Assembly (NCBI GenBank): GCA_964352425.1
Contig: CAYGRZ010000025.1
Location: 1 to 25,138 of the forward strand
Direction: 5' to 3'
Length of the DNA: 25,138 bases
Origin: JAMWCX01 sp964352425
Lineage (GTDB): Bacteria > Omnitrophota > Gorgyraeia > 2-01-FULL-45-10
This document shows, piece by piece, positions 1 to 8,446 of this stretch. The position numbers were made by a program, and so were the translations under genes. The first letter of the stretch is position 1; every line of letters begins with the position of its first letter. Under the pieces are notes generated by a model. The model did no database searches. It was not told where the DNA came from and saw only the letters and a list, made by a program, of their open reading frames with translations.

Positions 1-501
1 CCGCTGTAGCCGGTGAACGTGCCGATGAATTCATCGATGGCGTCGCCGTCGATGTTGATGGTCCACAGGGAAGCTGGGGTTCCAGTAGAGATACGGTCCC
101 AGGTGCTGCCCGTGCCGGAGTAGGCCCAGAGCCCGGTGTAGCCGGTGAACGTGCCTATGAATTCATTTACGGNNNNNNNNNNNNNNNNNNNNNNNNNNNN
201 NNNNNNNNNNNNNNNNNNNNNNNNNNNNNNNNNNNNNNNNNNNNNNNNNNNNNNNNNNNNNNNNNNNNNNNNGTGCTGCCCGTGCCAGAGTAGGCCCAGA
301 GCCCGGTGTAGCCGGTGAACGTGCCTATGAATTCATTTACGGTGTCGTAATCGATGTCGGCAACTGACAGGGAAGCTGGGGTTCCAGTAGAGATACGGGC
401 CCAGGTGCTGCCCGTGCCAGAGTAGGCCCAGAGCCCGGTGTAGCCGGTGAACGTGCCTACAAATTCATCTACTTTGTCGCCGTCGATGTCGAGGAACAGC
501 A
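1..501 (-). repeat. 132-bp tandem repeat encoding 44-residue FG-GAP/VCBS-like units
   Basis: The string tgtagccggtgaacgtgcc starts at 5, 137, 307 and 439. The spacings 5-137 and 307-439 are both exactly 132 bp (44 codons); 137-307 spans the N gap. The encoded unit is D(I/F)D-x-D-x-(V/I)(D/N)EF(V/I)GTFTGYTGLWAYSGTGSTW. Aspartate-rich DxDxDxxxEF openings are typical of FG-GAP/VCBS beta-propeller or calcium-binding repeats in secreted proteins. Near identity between copies suggests recent expansion. The array continues off the left edge. Confidence 0.85.
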
Positions 502-3500
502 ATAACGCATAATTACTGGCCGTTCTTAAACCGTCAAGGAATGTATCCTGGTCGTACCCCCCTCCAGTTACGATAGTCAACAGCTGCGCCAGGTAGTCTG
601 AATTCCCCATGGTCTGATTGGCTACCGAAATACCATACCTTGACTCAAACTCATCCTGCAGTTCCTGGTCGACGATGGCCATGAACAGGGCTCCCATGTT
701 CTCCAGGAGCTCTGTCGGGGTCACATCCAGCACGCGCTTGTCGCCGGTCAGTTCGTTATCGACGGTGACGTAACCGGCAGTTTTCCACGTATTGCGATCG
801 TAGCTATAAAGGAACAGGGATGTCGCTTTCACCGACGCCTCCGCGTCTGAGAAACCGATCGCCTTGAGCGCCTCTATAAGGTCGGCCATATCATGTATCA
901 CGGTGCTGCCGTAACCGTCAACGGTATTGATATCGATGTCCAGCGGACGCATATCGTCGGGATCATCAACAACTGCCCCGATGGTCACCAAGTCCGCGTT
1001 CACCCAGGCAGTCCTGGCGGACGCGTCTGTGAAGAGGACTGCCGCGAAACCGCTTGCGATCCCTTCAGACACGACCAGATCCTCGATCTCGCCCGTAAGA
1101 GTGATCATGGCAGGGAGCGCGAGTATGCCGTACTCATCTTCGATATCTATGTCAGTCGGGTCCGGCAGGCCGCCTGCAACAACGGTTATTATGTGGACGG
1201 CCGCCCAGCTCGTCCTTGCTGCAAGGTCGGTAAAGAGCACTGAGGCTATGCCGCTCGCAACAGCTTCGTCTGTGCCGACGGGCAGCAAAGGCACTATATC
1301 GTTTGTCAGGTTCACTATGCCGATGATCGCCTCCGGCCTGACTATGGTGATCACTGTCGGGTCATCCTCATCGACCGATACTATGCCCGCGGCCACCCAT
1401 GAATCTCTGGCGTCTGAATCCGTATAGAGTACCGAGGCGATGCCGCTGGCGGTGTCGGGGTCGATGAGTGAGTCCGGATCAGCGGGATCCAGGAGCAGGC
1501 CCGCGATCACGTCTGTCAGATCAACCATGCCGTGGATGGCGGCAGCGTTGTCGATAGACATCGTTATCGGGCCGGTCGCGTCGCTGGTCGTTATCGAGAC
1601 GAGGCTCGCGCCTATCCATGCGTCACGGGATATCTTATTGGTGAAGAGGACCGAGGCGATGCCGTTTGCCGCGGCGCTGGATATATTCGCGCCCGCGGGA
1701 GATATCAGCGCGTTGGTAAAGGCCACCATCCCCGGGAGGGCGGCGGTGCCGTGCGTGACGTCTATGATGATCTCGGTAGCGCCCATGACCGTGATCAGGT
1801 GGGCGTCTTCCCATGCATCCCGTGCGTCTGAATCCGTAAAAAGGACTGACGCTATGCCATTGGCGAAAGCGCTGTTGATTTCATCATCCGGATCAAGCGG
1901 CAGGTCCATCAGGTCATTGGCAAGGTTCACGATGCCGTTGACGATCGCCACGTCGACGGTGATCTCCGTCGGGGGAGTGCCCACCACCGTGATGAATGCC
2001 GCCCAGGCGGTCCTGGTGTCGGCATCGGTGAAGAGCGATGAGGCTACGCCGTTGGCCGCCTCAGGCGTCAGGCCGCCGGCTATAAGGGTGTTGGTAAGGT
2101 TGACGATGCCCACGACCGCCTCTTCCCCGTACGGGGTAAGGGTGATGGTGTTCCCGCCGTCGGTGACTTCGACGATGGTCGCGGTATGCCAGGCGTTCTG
2201 TGCGTCCAGATCCGTGTATAAGACTGACGCCATGCCGCTGGCGGTGTTGGGGTCGATGTGTGTGGGTGGAACAAGAGCATCAAGATGCAGGGCCGCGATC
2301 GCGTCGGTGAGATCGACCATGCCGTGGATGGCGGCGCCGTTGTCGATCGACATCGTTATCGGGCCGGTCGCGTCGCTGGTCGCTATCGAGACGAGGTTTG
2401 CGGCTATCCATGCGTTCCTCGAGTCCTCATCGGTGTAGAGCACGGAGGCGATGCCGTTGGCCACGGCGCTGGATATATTCGCGCCCGCGGGAGATATCAG
2501 CGCGTTGGTGAAGGCCACCATCCCCGGGATGGCGGCTGCGCCGTGCGTGGCGTCTATATTGATGTCGGTGGCGCTTACCACCGTGATCAGGTGGGCAGCC
2601 GCCCATGAGGCCTGCGCGTCAGCGTCCGTAAAGAGCACGGAGGCGATGCCGTTGGCGGTAGCGCTGTTGACATCGGGATCCGCGTCGAGCGGCAGGGCCA
2701 TCAGGTCATTGGCAAGGTTCACGATGCCGTTGACGATCGCCACGTCGACGGTGATCTCCGTCGGGGGAGTGCCCACCACCGTGATGAATGCCGCCCAGGC
2801 GGTCCTGGTGTCGGCATCGGTGAAGAGCGATGAGGCTACGCCGTTGGCCGCCTCAGGCGTCAGGCCGCCGGCTATAAGGGTGTTGGTAAGGTTGACGATG
2901 CCCACGACCGCCTCTTCCCCGTACGGGGTAAGGGTGATGGTGTTCCCGCCGTCGGTGACTTCGACGATGGTCGCGGTATGCCAGGCGTTCTGTGCGTCCA
3001 GATCCGTGTATAAGACTGACGCCATGCCGCTGGCGGTGTTGGGGTCGATGTGTGTGGGTGGAACAAGAGCATCAAGATGCAGGGCCGCGATCGCGTCGGT
3101 GAGATCGACCATGCCGTGGATGGCGGCGCCGTTCTCTATAGTGATGCTTGTCGGAGTAACAGGGTTATCGACAGTAACAAGATCCGCCAATGCCCAAGCC
3201 GTACGGGCGTCAAAGTCGGTGTAGAGGACCGCGGCTATGCCGTTCGCGTTGGCGCTGGGTATATTCGCGCCCGCGGGAGATATGAGCGCGTTGGTAAGGT
3301 TTACCAGGCCCACGATCGCGAGCCCTCTTCCTGCCGCGATATTGATATCCGTCGGGTCATCGGGGTTATCCACGGTTATCAGCTGGCCATGGACTGACCA
3401 CATATGCCTGGCGTCAGCGTCCGTAAAGAGGACCGACGCTATGCCACTGGCCGTTCCGCTTGCTATACCTAAAGCCGTGAGGTCATTAGTAAGGTTCACG

Positions 3501-6500
3501 ATGCCCGCGATGGCCGCGTCATTGGTGATCTCGATGACTTCCGGGCCCTCGCCTGTCTCGGTCGTGATATCGATGAGGCCGGCTACATGCCACGCTTCCC
3601 TGGCGTCCTCGTCCGTGAACATCGATGACGCCATGCCGTTCGCCACGCCGCTGGCCATGTGCTGGGTGTGTCCGGCATCGAGCCATAATGCCTCGAGGTC
3701 ATGGGTAAGGTTCACCAATCCGACCACCGCGTTCCCCCCATGCGCACCGTTAAGGAGGATATCTATCGGAAAATCCATGAAATCGACGGTCACAATGCCC
3801 GCGTCCTCCCACACCTGCCGTGCCGATTCATCAAGGTAAAGGGACGTCGCTATGCCGCTTGCCGTGCCTTCATCTATATGTGTAGTGTGTCCGGCATCGA
3901 GCCACAGCGCCTGGATGGCCAGCGTAAGGTTATTTATGCCAACCACGGCGTCGTCGCCAGTATCCGTAAACGTCAGCGGTGAGTACGCCGGGTCGGTCGG
4001 ATCGAAGCCCACATCAGCCGTATGCGTGGCGTAATATTCCTGCAGGAACGTGTAGATGATGTCCTGTTGGGCCAAAGCGTCCGGCGAGAGGGCGCTATTA
4101 TCGAGGACAAGGTTCGGCATGAGGCCTTCGAACATCGTGCCGTTCCATGACGGGATATAATGGAATATATCGAGGTCGGGGTTGCCTAAATCGACGGCGT
4201 AATTATAGTACTCTCCATCCGGAGACTGGCTCTGCGACCATCCCGACGGAAATGTCATCATCATGTTGGTCCACGCGTCGGGATCCGCTATATCGCCCTT
4301 GGCAATGGCCAGAAGGAGGGTTGAACGTATCTCCGTATAGAGGAGGCTGTAGCTCGAGCTTGTCAGGTGGTTGGTCGACGCATCGTAACCGGTCGCCAGA
4401 TACCCGGCGGCATCGTCATAGAGATGCGAAAAGTTCATGTCAGTGAAGATCGTGCCCATATCCGCGAGCGTGCCCCAGCTGCCCTCGCCGGCAAATTCCT
4501 GCATAGCTACGAGAAGGCCCGTCGCAAGCCAGCCGTTGTCAACAGTTGATATGAAACGGTCGCCGCGTGACGTGGAGCTCAAGTCTGTCACATCATAATA
4601 GTTCCTGAACAGGCCTTGCCAGGTACTGCCGACCGTCCCGGCGATGGTATTCAGGGTATCCACGACATTCTCGATCCTGGCCATGGCAATGGCCCTGGCG
4701 GTGACGGGATTGGGGTCTATAATACCGAGCTCGTACGCGCTCACGATGCTCATGAGATAAAGCCCTATATCGCTTATAGAAGTATATCCGGCCTTGTCTA
4801 TGTCGGTGGCCTTGTTAACAGGCAGCGTCGTGCCGTTACTGGTCGCATATTCAAAGTACGCCCATGTATCCCCGGCTATAGCTAAAAGGTCGGCCTGCTC
4901 GCCTCCGGTAAGGCCGCTGGTGTAATCGAATGAAGCCGGCAGCAAGGTATCAACATCGCCGGCAATGTCGGTGAAATGAGCGTTGAAGTCATCATCCGAT
5001 AAGAGATCGCTCGTAGTGGCGTCGAGGCCGTCGAGGCCCGTCAGGAAACGGTTCTGGATCACGCCGCTGCCGAGACAGTTGGCCAACGATACCATTATCA
5101 TGCCCTGGTCGAGCGTCACGTATCCGTCCGCTATATCTACGTTCCCGTCCGGATCAGGATCGAGCGGGTCGAAAGCGCTCGCGTTGAAGGAATCGTAGAA
5201 ACCGTAGGTGGAATTATAGGAGAACTCATAATTAGCCAGTATCGCCGCGATGTTTTCGTATGCCTCGCGCGGCGCCACGTCGAGCGCCAGGAAGCTGGCA
5301 TACGGCGTGATGACGCCGGTCGTGTTCAGGTACCATGAATTGACATCTCCTCCGAGCGGCGACCAGAGGACCATGTAATCATTGTAATCCGCAGGGTTGA
5401 GCGCGGGAGATATGCCCCATACATTATATCCCATGGACGACGACGCCAGGTCTATAATGCCGGCAGACGCCCAGGTGTTGCGCATATCCTGGTTGGTGAA
5501 GAGGTTCGTCACCATGGCGCTGGCAACACCCGGCTGGGTGATGCCGAGGCCGGTGAGATGGCCGACAAGGTTATTCATGGTCGGCACGGCGCTCACGCCA
5601 TAGGTGGTCAACGCGATCTCCGTGGGATCGCCTGACGCGTTATTCAATACATTGATGAATCCGGCTTCCTGCCATGTCGTGCGCATAGCGGAATCCAGGA
5701 AGAGGGCCTCGGCGTTGTACGAGCAGAGGCCGACGTCCGGGTCGCCATGGCTGTCCCTGAAGATGCCGTTGCTGTAGAACGTGTTCGCCAGGGCCTGTAT
5801 GCCAGCCACCGCGGTCTCGCCGTAAGCGGTAAGGTCTATGTCTTCGGGGAAGTCCGGATCCGAATAGGGTGTAACGTCTATCATATCAGCGCCATCCCAT
5901 AAGCCGCGCTTATCGGGGTCGGTAAACAGCGCTTCGGCGATCGCCTCGGCGAGCCCTACGGGCACATCTCCGAGAGTCTCATAGACACCGGGAACAAGCG
6001 CATCCTTCACTGCGATAATGAGCTCCTGCAGGTTCACTATCGCTATTTCGCCGTAGGCGGTTAATGCTATGACCTCGAATTTGTTATTGCCAGGGTCATA
6101 CGCTGTAGCGCCGACATGGTCATGCGTACCGATAAAGAACTTTGCGTTGTCAATCCACGTGGTGCGCATCGCGGCGCTCGCATATAAGGACTGCGCCCTC
6201 GCGTCTGCAATACCGGACGGGACATCTTTGTAATCGGTAAAAGTATCACCATTAGTATCTCCATACACCGTACAGAGGTGGTCTTGTATGTCCCTTATCA
6301 GGCTGAACATATTAGGTATAGCTACTTCGCCGAAGCCCGTCAGCTCAACATTAGTGACGACGGCGCCAGGTTTTGTTATAGTTATAAATCCTGCGCTATT
6401 CCAGTTTCCCTGCGTCGTAGGGTCGGTGAATACGACGTCTGCGAAATAGCTTGCGGTCCCGCCATCAGGTATGCCGTGAGTCATTAGATCATTGGTAAAA

Positions 6501-6976
6501 AGCTCCATGTTTGGCAAGGCGGTCGCACTATCACCGAGAACGGTTATCAGAAGCGGGTCGGTAGTTGCGAGGTAATTGTCCACGTGTATGTAACCTGCTA
6601 TCACCCAGCGATCGCGCTTAGCATCGTCATAATAGAGGTATTCTCCGATGTAGCCGTAGTCAGGATCAATTGCCTGCAACTGGGCTTTAAGGGGGACGAG
6701 CATGTCGTATACCGGACCATGAAGAAGTGCGCCGTATAACGGGGTCAGGATCCACTCATCGTCAACATCGCTCTGAATGAATCCCGCACTCAGCCAATAG
6801 GTGCGCGCGCCTTCATCGGTAAAGATGTAGTGAGCCCACCATGACGCAAAGCCACTATCGCTGATACCGGTCGCGCCAAGCTCTGCTGCGAACGACGCCT
6901 CGTCCGCAAACGCGGCACCGCTGCCCAGGGCGAACGCCAGGACGAATAGACACACCAATACGACTAATTTTTTCAT
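1..6976 (-). CDS. Giant secreted repeat protein with embedded glucoamylase-like (PF10091/GH144-like) toroid domain; 3' end outside window
   Basis: Start at 6976 is chosen because GGAGGG lies about 8 nt upstream and the protein then opens with a clear signal peptide (MKKLVVLVCLFVLAFALG, cleavage near AFA-DE). An in-frame ATG at 7048 has no Shine-Dalgarno. About 2270 residues are visible. Order: seven ~65-75 residue repeats (residues ~26-510) with core motif (V/S)LFTDxDARxxWxxAxL; a toroid-like domain (~515-985) with WGIS (520), PYASFLAL (~557), YGFYDSFN (~588), LDQGM (~621), DIGLYL (~736), STVDNGWLA (~809), AIAKGD (~892) and SWNGTMFEGLMP (~942); sixteen more repeats (~985-2075); then 44-residue FG-GAP/VCBS-like repeats (from ~2158, DIDGDKVDEF...GLWAYSGTGS). 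The toroid motifs match glucoamylase-like proteins and the central domain of cyclic beta-1,2-glucan synthases, so a glucan-acting or glucan-binding role is inferred, not shown. The 100-N gap at 173-272 breaks the frame, which resumes to the window edge. Transcription runs from a c-di-GMP-I riboswitch leader. Confidence 0.85.
173..272. other. Assembly gap of 100 N inside the 132-bp repeat array
   Basis: Exactly 100 N, so probably a placeholder rather than a measured length. The 70 bases before the gap (103-172) match the 70 bases after it (273-342) except at one position (117 g, 287 a). Either the two contig ends overlap and nothing is missing, or the true gap is 62 nt plus a multiple of 132. 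Confidence 0.95.
1550..2341 (-). repeat. 792-bp in-gene tandem duplication, promoter-distal copy (repeats 16-19)
   Basis: Copy of 2342-3133, encoding 264 residues, i.e. four of the ~66-residue repeats. The part at 1906-2341 (436 bp) is identical by eye to 2698-3133, while 1550-1905 has drifted from 2342-2697 in several codons. The frame is kept because 792 is divisible by 3. Confidence 0.9.
2342..3133 (-). repeat. 792-bp in-gene tandem duplication, promoter-proximal copy (repeats 12-15)
   Basis: Partner of 1550-2341 at an offset of exactly 792 bp. Identity begins at 2698 and ends at 3133, where gccgttc replaces gccgttg of the other copy. One half is perfect and the other diverged, which fits duplication followed by local gene conversion, or a second more recent exchange. 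Confidence 0.9.
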
Positions 6977-7056
6977 TTTAGAAACCCTCCGTAGTTTTAC
7001 CGATTTTTTTGATGCAAGGTAGGAAATCTTATTTTTTTCGTTCACCATAAAATAGT

Positions 7057-7097
7057 ACAGCCCGGTTACCTTATTTCAGTTTCGGTAACCAGGCTGT
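7057..7097 (-). terminator. Hairpin overlapping the riboswitch 3' end: probable expression platform (weak terminator or anti-aptamer stem)
   Basis: On the minus strand ACAGCCTGGTTACC (7097-7084) can pair with GGTAACCGGGCTGT (7070-7057): 14 pairs with one G-U and a 13-nt loop. The 5' arm is itself the 3' part of the aptamer (CAGCC and GGTTACC), so the stem and the folded aptamer exclude each other. The stem is followed by ACTATTTTATGG, only moderately U-rich, so intrinsic termination is plausible but not certain. If it is a terminator, ligand binding would turn the gene on. Confidence 0.6.
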
Positions 7098-7205
7098 CTA
7101 AAACAGTATTAGACCCTTGGCTTTGCTACGACCCTTGTCTGCTTCAGGTCGCAGTCCCTTTCGGGACGTGCCCGCCTCACGACGGGTTTGCCTTTTCGTC
7201 TATGA
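7080..7205 (-). promoter_or_regulatory. Cyclic-di-GMP-I (GEMM-I, RF01051-type) riboswitch aptamer with a 41-nt insertion
   Basis: Read on the minus strand, the conserved blocks appear in the GEMM-I order. GGCAAA is followed by a P2 hairpin CCCGTC-GTGA-GGCGGG (7186-7171) with a GNRA loop, then GCAAAGCC (7126-7119), a P3 stem GTCTAA/TTAGAC, and CAGCCTGGTTACCG ending near 7081. In usual members P2 runs directly into GACGCAAAGCC. Here CAC is followed by 41 nt (7167-7127) forming two hairpins: GTCCC-GAAA-GGGAC (7167-7154) and a 7-bp stem TGCGACC/GGTCGTA (7153-7127). The GGC before AAACC is kept, favouring c-di-GMP over the cGAMP-type variant. It lies in the leader of the giant secreted protein gene, about 100 nt before its ATG. 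Confidence 0.85.
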
Positions 7206-7209
7206 CGCA

Positions 7210-7237
7210 AGTATACTACAAAAAAAAGATTTGTCAA
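7210..7237 (-). promoter_or_regulatory. Sigma-70-type promoter of the riboswitch-giant gene transcript
   Basis: TTGACA (7237-7232), 16-nt spacer containing eight T, TATACT (7215-7210). The expected start at about 7203 places the aptamer at the very 5' end of the RNA, as usual for riboswitches. The flanking 7238-7330 is AT-rich with no gene seen. Confidence 0.8.
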
Positions 7238-7334
7238 TCACTAAATACAAGCTTTTTTGATACCTAACATTTACAGAAATTTACAAAAAAATAATGTTTA
7301 ACACTCTTAACAATCGATGTTTCAGATACGGAAA

Positions 7335-7362
7335 GAGATTGCTTCGCTTCGCTCGCAATGAC
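7335..7362. repeat. Short palindromic REP-like element
   Basis: gagattgcttcgcttcgctc followed by gcaatgac, with ATTGC/GCAAT inverted ends around a cttcgcttcgct core. It sits just past the 3' end of the small ORF at 7378-7551. The resemblance to short dispersed intergenic repeats is from general recollection; only one copy is in the window. Confidence 0.45.
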
Positions 7363-7377
7363 TGAGGAGGCTCTTGG

Positions 7378-7551
7378 CTATTTCATGATGAATGGGATGC
7401 TGACAGAGAGTTTCTTCTTGAGCCTTCTGACAGTGGTCATGTCAACGGTGAATTTGAGATTGGTAATAACGAACCTGAGGTAGTCGTCCATCGATAGATG
7501 CCTTTCCCGGCCCATCTTCGTTCTTATTATCGGCAGTTTCAAAGCCCTCAT
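7378..7551 (-). CDS. 57-aa hypothetical protein, translationally coupled to the nucleotidyltransferase
   Basis: The ATG at 7551 lies 3 nt after the TAA of the upstream nucleotidyltransferase, and the stop is TAG at 7380-7378. The product has 57 residues, starts MRALKLPIIRTKMGRERHLS and ends in a basic stretch (VRRLKKKLSV) with a hydrophobic tail (SIPFIMK). Lysines and arginines are abundant. I do not recognise a named family. The tight spacing, shared strand and lack of its own promoter suggest it works with the nucleotidyltransferase, perhaps as partner or antitoxin-like cofactor; that is inference from context. Codon-level continuity from start to stop and the coupling make it more likely real than chance. 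Confidence 0.6.
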   Translation of the reverse strand: MRALKLPIIRTKMGRERHLSMDDYLRFVITNLKFTVDMTTVRRLKKKLSVSIPFIMK

Positions 7552-7554
7552 GGT

Positions 7555-8094
7555 TTATCGCACCCCCTCGACTACCTTCTTATAGAGCTCTTCCGTCCCG
7601 TACTTCAAGCACAAATCGTGGAATTCCTTGCTTTTGACGTCAACCTTGTTTGTTCGTATAAGATTGATTATATCCGGCAGGTCCCTATATTCTCTCAGTT
7701 TCCGATTGTGCTTTACGGCATGAAGTTTAAGCGCGATCAAAGTTTTCAGGGAAGGGACTATAAACGTATGTCTCGCGATCGAGATCTCCTTGCCGTCCTT
7801 GATGATCTTCTCCAGCGTTTCTTTATCCACAAACATAAAATCGATATCGACCAAAAAATGTTTGTTTCCGGTAAGGCGCGCAAATACGTCCCTGACTGAT
7901 TCCAGCTCAAATCCCGCCTTTGTAAGCGCTTCAGCTATTTTATCAAAATCATCTTTGGTTATCAGGAAATCGACATCCGCGGTCTGGCGCGTAACCTTAT
8001 AATAATTGACCGCGAAGCCGCCTATAAGGACGCAGGTAATCCCCGCTTTATTGGAAAGTTCGGACATCAGATGAAATACGGTCGGATAGCTCAT
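7555..8094 (-). CDS. AbiEii/MNT-like nucleotidyltransferase (DNA polymerase beta superfamily)
   Basis: The 179-aa protein has the nucleotidyltransferase-fold signature: G25-G26 in LIGGFAVNYY, then TADVDFL with D40 and D42, and a third acidic site in LVDIDFMF (D83/D85). These fit the catalytic carboxylates of the Pol-beta superfamily. Small stand-alone proteins of this kind are mostly toxin-antitoxin or stress-associated transferases that modify RNA or protein. The substrate here is unknown. The ATG at 8094 has no Shine-Dalgarno; TATAAT lies only 7 nt upstream, so the mRNA is probably leaderless. A coupled 57-aa gene follows. This is a separate module from the AbiE pair at 8447-9884 and is smaller than that pair's 262-aa transferase. 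Confidence 0.75.
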   Translation of the reverse strand: MSYPTVFHLMSELSNKAGITCVLIGGFAVNYYKVTRQTADVDFLITKDDFDKIAEALTKAGFELESVRDVFARLTGNKHFLVDIDFMFVDKETLEKIIKDGKEISIARHTFIVPSLKTLIALKLHAVKHNRKLREYRDLPDIINLIRTNKVDVKSKEFHDLCLKYGTEELYKKVVEGVR

Positions 8095-8101
8095 AGTGAG
8101 G

Positions 8102-8107
8102 ATTATA
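8102..8107 (-). promoter_or_regulatory. -10 element for a leaderless nucleotidyltransferase transcript
   Basis: TATAAT (8107-8102) is followed by CCTCACT and then ATG (8094), so a start at the usual distance falls at or next to the A of the start codon. The -35 region is weak (TTCCCG at about 17 nt). No ribosome binding site fits upstream of the ATG. Confidence 0.5.
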
Positions 8108-8274
8108 ACCTAAAAACCTGCATTCGGGAAGAAAAAATATCCCGCGAACCGGGAGTTGGGGTGATCCAACGCGTGTGGAAATTTGATTTGGGACATTTTT
8201 TCAAATGATCTGCAATAAAATCAACCCTGTTTGCATCTTATATAGTAGAGGGATAAAAAACCTGGGAGATCAGC

Positions 8275-8409
8275 ATGAAAAAATTAGTGGACAAAGAGTA
8301 TTTTGCTTTCCTTAATGAGATCAAGTCGCGTATCGTTACCGCGAGGATCCAGGCGATACGCTCGGTTAATAACGTAAAACTGGCACAGCTTGTGCCAGAT
8401 TTGCCATAG
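8275..8409 (+). pseudogene. N-terminal remnant of a DUF1016/YhcG-like protein
   Basis: A 44-codon ORF preceded by GGGAGA reads MKKLVDKEYFAFLNEIKSRI and then VTARIQAIRSVNN. This resembles the helical N-terminus of DUF1016 (YhcG-type, PD-(D/E)XK nuclease-associated) proteins, where a (L)NEIKxRIxxAxxxAxxxVN pattern is typical. The similarity stops after about 33 residues. The frame then runs into a palindrome (8380-8398) and a stop, with none of the usual YWxIG continuation in any frame nearby. It is probably a fragment left by deletion or insertion. It could still be an expressed peptide. Confidence 0.45.
8380..8398. repeat. Perfect inverted repeat at the breakpoint of the DUF1016 remnant
   Basis: CTGGCACA-GCT-TGTGCCAG, 8-bp arms with a 3-nt loop. 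It sits where the similarity to DUF1016 ends. There is no T-run, so it is not an evident terminator; it may mark a recombination or insertion junction. Confidence 0.5.
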
Positions 8410-8446
8410 GGGCATAACATTCTTATTATGCGGAAGGTCAAAAGCG

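Noticed and set aside
1..501. CRISPR array
   Set aside because: The 132-bp repeats are coding, in frame and contiguous with no variable spacers.
927..3224. Plus-strand ORFs of 116-332 codons opposite the giant gene
   Set aside because: They repeat with the 792-bp unit, have biased alanine/serine/arginine composition and no start signals; they are antisense shadows of the repeats.
6977..7048. Upstream in-frame ATG at 7048 extending the giant protein by 24 residues
   Set aside because: It has no ribosome binding site and would put a basic 24-residue stretch ahead of a perfect signal peptide that has its own GGAGGG.
7080..7205. cGAMP-type (GEMM-Ib) riboswitch
   Set aside because: The GGC before AAACC and the GCAAAGCC partner are as in c-di-GMP binders, from recall of the family; binding tests would be decisive.
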